Shown: positions 63,583 to 64,000 of the stretch, one piece after another
How positions within the stretch are numbered: the stretch's first letter is position 1
How the letters are laid out: the number at the start of each line of letters is the position of its first letter
Source of the DNA: Alloascoidea africana
Lineage: Eukaryota; Ascomycota; Alloascoideomycetes; Alloascoideales; Alloascoideaceae
Reading direction: 5' to 3'
Assembly (NCBI GenBank): GCA_030581615.1
Contig: JAKTTT010000002.1
Span: 744,001-808,000, forward strand
Length of the DNA stretch: 64,000 nt
Position numbers and translations under genes: made by a program
Notes under the pieces: model-generated
What the model was told of the DNA's origin: nothing
The model's database searches: none
Seen by the model: the letters and a program-made list of their open reading frames with translations, nothing else

Positions 63583-64000
63583 GTTATAGCGAGATGAACA
63601 GCGCGGTAGAGGAAAAGAGTTGGGGAAGAAGAGAAGACAAGAGCAACAAAAGGATGACGAGTGGAAGTAGAAGAAGCAAGAGAACGAAGGACACACGACT
63701 AGAGCGGGCCGACCTAAGTGGACCGAGACAAAAGAGTTTGCATCTGCTGCGCGTATCTGTGGTTCTTGCGTCTGCAGCTGAACCTGCATCCGCACCCGTT
63801 GCCGGGACGGGCGCTGTCCGGACAGAGTCCCGGTACCGGTGTTCCGAACAGAGACGCCCGACAGCCGCCAAATCCGTGAAAGAGTCCGCAAAAATGCACA
63901 CACAATGAACTTGGCATCCGTCTAGGTGCATGGATGGGTTCTGACCTGTCGGATCAATTGGCTGCCAGATCCTGGTGACGACATCGGCGGTACTCCTAAC
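63583..64000. other. Upstream region of the MNN4-type gene
   Basis: This is 418 bp to the window edge, moderately GC-rich. Overlapping open frames on both strands reflect composition. No start of another gene was supported. Confidence 0.5.

Overview
The window is a piece of a budding-yeast (Saccharomycotina) nuclear chromosome. Single-copy housekeeping genes are all most like yeast proteins (NCP1, TRM5, RRP4, UBX2, NUR1, MRP21, TSC3, ORC2, MSH2, RIM101, RSR1, TRP1, RAD57, UGA2, ZRT1, MNN4). The spliceosomal introns are short (52-139 nt), with GTAAGT/GTATGT-type donors and CTAAC/ACTAAC-type branch points. CTG codons sit at invariant leucines (RSR1 KLVVLG and ILDTAG), so CTG is read as Leu; this speaks against the CUG-Ser and CUG-Ala clades. 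A methylotroph or Pichiales-like lineage such as Komagataella would fit the code, the MNN4-type gene and the intron style, but that placement is inference. I count 20 introns in 11 of about 26 genes, many more than in Saccharomyces.

Layout. 1-7.6 kb: 3' end of a probable MSN5 exportin, then NCP1 (-), TRM5 (-), RRP4 (+, one intron), UBX2 (-). 8.6-12.1 kb: a broken Ty1/copia retroelement fossil on the minus strand, flanked by related ~200 bp LTR copies and holding a 170-bp inverted duplication. 12.3-22.3 kb: NUR1 (+, two introns), MRP21 (-), a tiny TSC3-like gene (+, one intron), ORC2 (-), a five-exon Artemis-type MBL/beta-CASP nuclease (-), a small copia integrase relic, and an RRM protein (+, one intron). 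23.0-28.4 kb: MSH2 (-, one intron) divergent from the pH regulator RIM101 (+). 29.0-40 kb: RSR1 (+, three introns), TRP1 (+), an RSN1/CSC1-type channel (-, one intron), a RAD57 with an Arg-Ser-rich insertion (-), and UGA2 (-). 40.3-47.1 kb: three tandem RCR1/RCR2-family genes that share intron positions. 47.3-64 kb: a secreted agmatinase-like enzyme (-), ZRT1-type zinc transporter (-), a DUF4246 protein (+) and an MNN4-type LicD protein (-), separated by long gene-poor tracts. Two solo-LTR-like elements with 5-bp target duplications and unusually long inverted ends lie at 42.84 and 60.58 kb.

The genes do not form one pathway. Recurring themes are DNA maintenance (ORC2, MSH2, RAD57, Artemis-like), membrane-protein quality control and ubiquitin-linked trafficking (UBX2, RCR family with PPxY motifs) and cell wall or pH response (RIM101, MNN4, RCR). 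MSH2 and RAD57 carry candidate G1/S-type promoter boxes (ACGCGT; three CGCGAAA).
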